DNA of 41,771 nt from an uncultured Cellvibrionales bacterium (GTDB lineage: Bacteria; Pseudomonadota; Gammaproteobacteria; Pseudomonadales; Porticoccaceae), in the NCBI GenBank assembly GCA_913062605.1, contig CAJXWQ010000016.1, positions 1-41,771 on the forward strand, given 5' to 3'. Position numbers and translations under genes: made by a program. Shown piece after piece: positions 39,707-41,771 of this stretch. Within the stretch, counting starts at the first letter, position 1. Every line of letters begins with the position of its first letter. The notes beneath the pieces are model-generated. The model had not been told where the DNA came from. It was given only the letters and a program-made list of their open reading frames with translations, and searched no databases.

Positions 39707-41771
39707 CTAGGTCATATCTTGAGGATCAATATCTACTGACCAGCGAACCCGTTTGGATAACTGGGATTGTTCCAGTTCCTGGCAGAGTGTCGACATCATC
39801 CTCTGTAAAGTGGGCCGTTCGGAGCAGATGATACTGAGCTGGTGACGAAACCGGCCACTGCGTTTTTCCATCGGGGCGGGCAACGGTCCCAGGTAGCCGG
39901 TTTTATCAGTGGCGGGTAACAATCGTTCTGCGCATTGGCGAACAAAGTGAAGAAACTGCACCGCAGCCTCACCATTGACGGCTTCCGCTCGAATCAGTGC
40001 CATATGTCGGTAGGGGGGAAGTTGAGAGAGCTTTCGCTCCCTGATCAGTTCCTCGCTAAACGCGTTGTAGCCCTGCTGGGTTAGGGTTGCTATTAATGGG
40101 TGATCGCAGTGGTGGCTTTGCAATAGAACCGTTCCTGGTTGATCACCTCGACCTGAACGTCCGGCGACTTGGGTAATCAATTGCCCCATTTTTTCTGGTG
40201 CCCGAAAATCAGGGCTGAACAGACCACCATCGGCATCTAATATAGCCACCAGTGTGACATTGGGAAAATGGTGACCCTTGGCCAATAACTGGGTACCAAT
40301 GAGAATACAGGGTTCACCACTATTGACCCGATCGACAACCGCCTGCATCGCTTGCTTGCGGCGAGTGGTGTCGCGGTCTACCCGGATAATAGGGGTGTCC
40401 GGAAACATGGCCTCAAGGATTTCTTCACTGCGCTCCGTACCCTGACCAATACATTGCAGTTTTGCACTGTGGCAGAACGGGCAGCTTGTGGGTACTGGCT
40501 CCAGATGCTCGCAGTGATGACAGAGCAGCCGGTTGGGGCTTCGGTGTACTGTAAGTCGAGCCTCACAACGGTGGCAGTTAGATATCCAGCCACATTCGTG
40601 ACAGCTCAGTGTGGGGGAAAAGCCCCTGCGATTGAGAAATACCAATACTTGATTGCCGGCTGCCAAGGTGTCGGTAATGGCGGCAATTAACTCACGGGAA
40701 TAACCACTGGATAAATTTGCTTTGCGGATATCAACCGGCTGCCAACGTGGCTGTACAGCGTCACCGGGACGGCATGAAAGTACCAGTTTGGTGTAGCGCT
40801 CTTGCTGGCAGTTATATAAGGATTCCAATGAGGGGGTGGCTGACCCAAGAATCAGGGGTATGGATTCCCGGTGAGCGCGAATTACCGCCAGGTCTCTGGC
40901 TGAGTAGCGAAAGCCCTCTTGTTGTTTGAAAGAGCTGTCGTGCTCTTCATCGACAATCAATAATCCGGGTGATTTTAGCGGGGTAAAAATAGCCGATCGG
41001 GTGCCTAACACAATGGGTGCCTGGCCGGTGCGAGCGGCGTTCCAGGCAATGGCTCTCTCTCGATCGGTAAGCCCGGAATGAAGTACCGCAATGGGGCAGT
41101 TAAAGCGGGCTTGAAAGCGGCTGAGGGTTTGTGGTGTCAGGCTAATTTCCGGAATCAGTACCAGCGCTTGTTTGCCATATCGCAGAATTTTTTCAATAGC
41201 CTGTAAATATACCTCTGTTTTACCGCTACCGGTTTCACCGTGCAATAGGTAGGGGTGAAAGCCATGCAGATCAATATTGTTCAGCGCTTGCTGTTGTTCG
41301 GGGTAGAGTGATAAGGGTTGTTCCGATAGCAGGTTGTCCACATCAAATGCAGGAGCATCTCTCTGAATATCGACTGTTTCAATCAGCCCTTTTTGTTCCA
41401 GCTGCCGTAATACAGCGGTGGAGGTGTCGAGCCGTTTAAAATCATCTCGGCTTGCGGTGGCTTGCTGCTGCAACAGGTTGAGAGCCTGCTGTTGTTTGGG
41501 TGCCCGACTCAGCGCCGTCTCGGGCAAGCCTTTACCCTGTTCAGTGAGTTGCCAGTGTTTTTCATCGGACTCAGGTATGGGTTCACCCTTGCGCAACAGG
41601 GCCGGTAGGGCGCTACTTAGGGCATCGCCTATGGGGTGTTGGTAATAACTGGCAGCCCATCGGTATAGTTCAAAGAGTTGTTGTGGCACCAGTGGTTCTG
41701 TATCAAGCACACTGTCGATGGATTTTAACCGGGAGAGGGAGACACTGCTCTTTTGGGCGGTATCAACAATG
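39707..41771 (-). CDS. priA: Primosomal protein N' (PriA helicase), 5' end missing
   Basis: The 3'-to-5' helicase that restarts stalled replication forks. The frame runs open to the right edge, so about 60 N-terminal residues are outside the window; the GTG at 41710 is not the real start. Visible parts are LYPEQQQALNNI, Walker A GETGSGKTEVY, the DEEH box in LLIVDEEHDSSFKQQEG, GSATPSLES and QVLVFLNRRGFSPTL. The zinc-binding cysteines are CHECGWISNCHRCE and CHHCEHLEPVPTSCPFC. GTQLLAKGHHFPNVTLVAILDADGGL and the C-terminal domain follow. The SPOR gene lies 137 bases downstream. Confidence 0.97.
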   Translation of the reverse strand, partial: IVDTAQKSSVSLSRLKSIDSVLDTEPLVPQQLFELYRWAASYYQHPIGDALSSALPALLRKGEPIPESDEKHWQLTEQGKGLPETALSRAPKQQQALNLLQQQATASRDDFKRLDTSTAVLRQLEQKGLIETVDIQRDAPAFDVDNLLSEQPLSLYPEQQQALNNIDLHGFHPYLLHGETGSGKTEVYLQAIEKILRYGKQALVLIPEISLTPQTLSRFQARFNCPIAVLHSGLTDRERAIAWNAARTGQAPIVLGTRSAIFTPLKSPGLLIVDEEHDSSFKQQEGFRYSARDLAVIRAHRESIPLILGSATPSLESLYNCQQERYTKLVLSCRPGDAVQPRWQPVDIRKANLSSGYSRELIAAITDTLAAGNQVLVFLNRRGFSPTLSCHECGWISNCHRCEARLTVHRSPNRLLCHHCEHLEPVPTSCPFCHSAKLQCIGQGTERSEEILEAMFPDTPIIRVDRDTTRRKQAMQAVVDRVNSGEPCILIGTQLLAKGHHFPNVTLVAILDADGGLFSPDFRAPEKMGQLITQVAGRSGRGDQPGTVLLQSHHCDHPLIATLTQQGYNAFSEELIRERKLSQLPPYRHMALIRAEAVNGEAAVQFLHFVRQCAERLLPATDKTGYLGPLPAPMEKRSGRFRHQLSIICSERPTLQRMMSTLCQELEQSQLSKRVRWSVDIDPQDMT

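Overview
The window reads as a chromosomal contig end from a marine-type gammaproteobacterium of moderate GC. The gene families (ygiQ, hslVU plus DUF971, htpX, cysE, dgkA, mscS, mtfA, priA plus a SPOR protein) and their sequences resemble the Pseudomonas/Cellvibrio side of the class; no 16S or other strict taxonomic marker is present, so this is an inference. Bases 1-75 are not biological: they are an untrimmed Illumina P7/index/read-2 adapter behind a T run. The last gene (priA) runs off the right edge.

1-17 kb is mostly ordinary core genome. It holds a prokaryotic pentameric ligand-gated channel, a C-terminal remnant of an FAD-dependent dehydrogenase, mtfA, a lipoprotein with one heme c motif, ygiQ and a diguanylate cyclase. 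Next come hslV-hslU-DUF971 behind a textbook sigma-32 promoter, a Rieske protein, htpX, and a decayed cation-efflux (CDF) gene next to a perfect 20-bp palindrome. Then follow envelope genes, mscS, a peptidase, a cysE whose N-terminus is a 15-bp tandem repeat, dgkA and an arsenate-reductase-like protein. From 17.1 to 23.7 kb an Lrp/AsnC regulator is divergent from a fused indolepyruvate ferredoxin oxidoreductase and a Glu/Leu/Phe/Val dehydrogenase, a plausible amino-acid/2-oxoacid catabolic unit.

23.8-38.9 kb is accessory. It contains integron gene cassettes without a visible integrase (a CALIN-like arrangement), all on the minus strand. Four attC sites are clear (29171-29242, 37167-37226, 37517-37589, 38239-38322) and two are degenerate candidates (28843-28900, 28012-28071). 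In the arrays the first bases of a cassette match the complement of the R'' box of its own attC, which fixes cassette boundaries to the base. Two runs of cassettes each start exactly at the end of a conserved ~225-bp non-coding repeat (30451-30676 and 38664-38888). A third, 54-bp partial copy lies at 23833-23886. I interpret these as attI-like cassette landing sites, though the assignment is open. One cassette carries a two-gene module, a DUF5343 protein and a Swt1-type HEPN protein with an RNxxxH motif, which is the best candidate in the window for an undescribed defence or toxin-antitoxin system. Other cassettes encode a DUF1059-like protein, a VF530 protein, a cold-shock-domain membrane protein and two small unknown proteins.

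Between the two runs lies a redox block: glutaredoxin, glutathione transferase, DJ-1/PfpI protein and a three-domain PPOX-ferredoxin reductase-ferredoxin fusion. It is divergent from a LysR regulator whose start codon overlaps an 11-3-11 inverted repeat. RluA-type and SPOUT-type RNA modification genes follow. The window ends with a SPOR-domain gene and priA. In relatives such as Pseudomonas these lie close to hslVU; here about 30 kb separates them.
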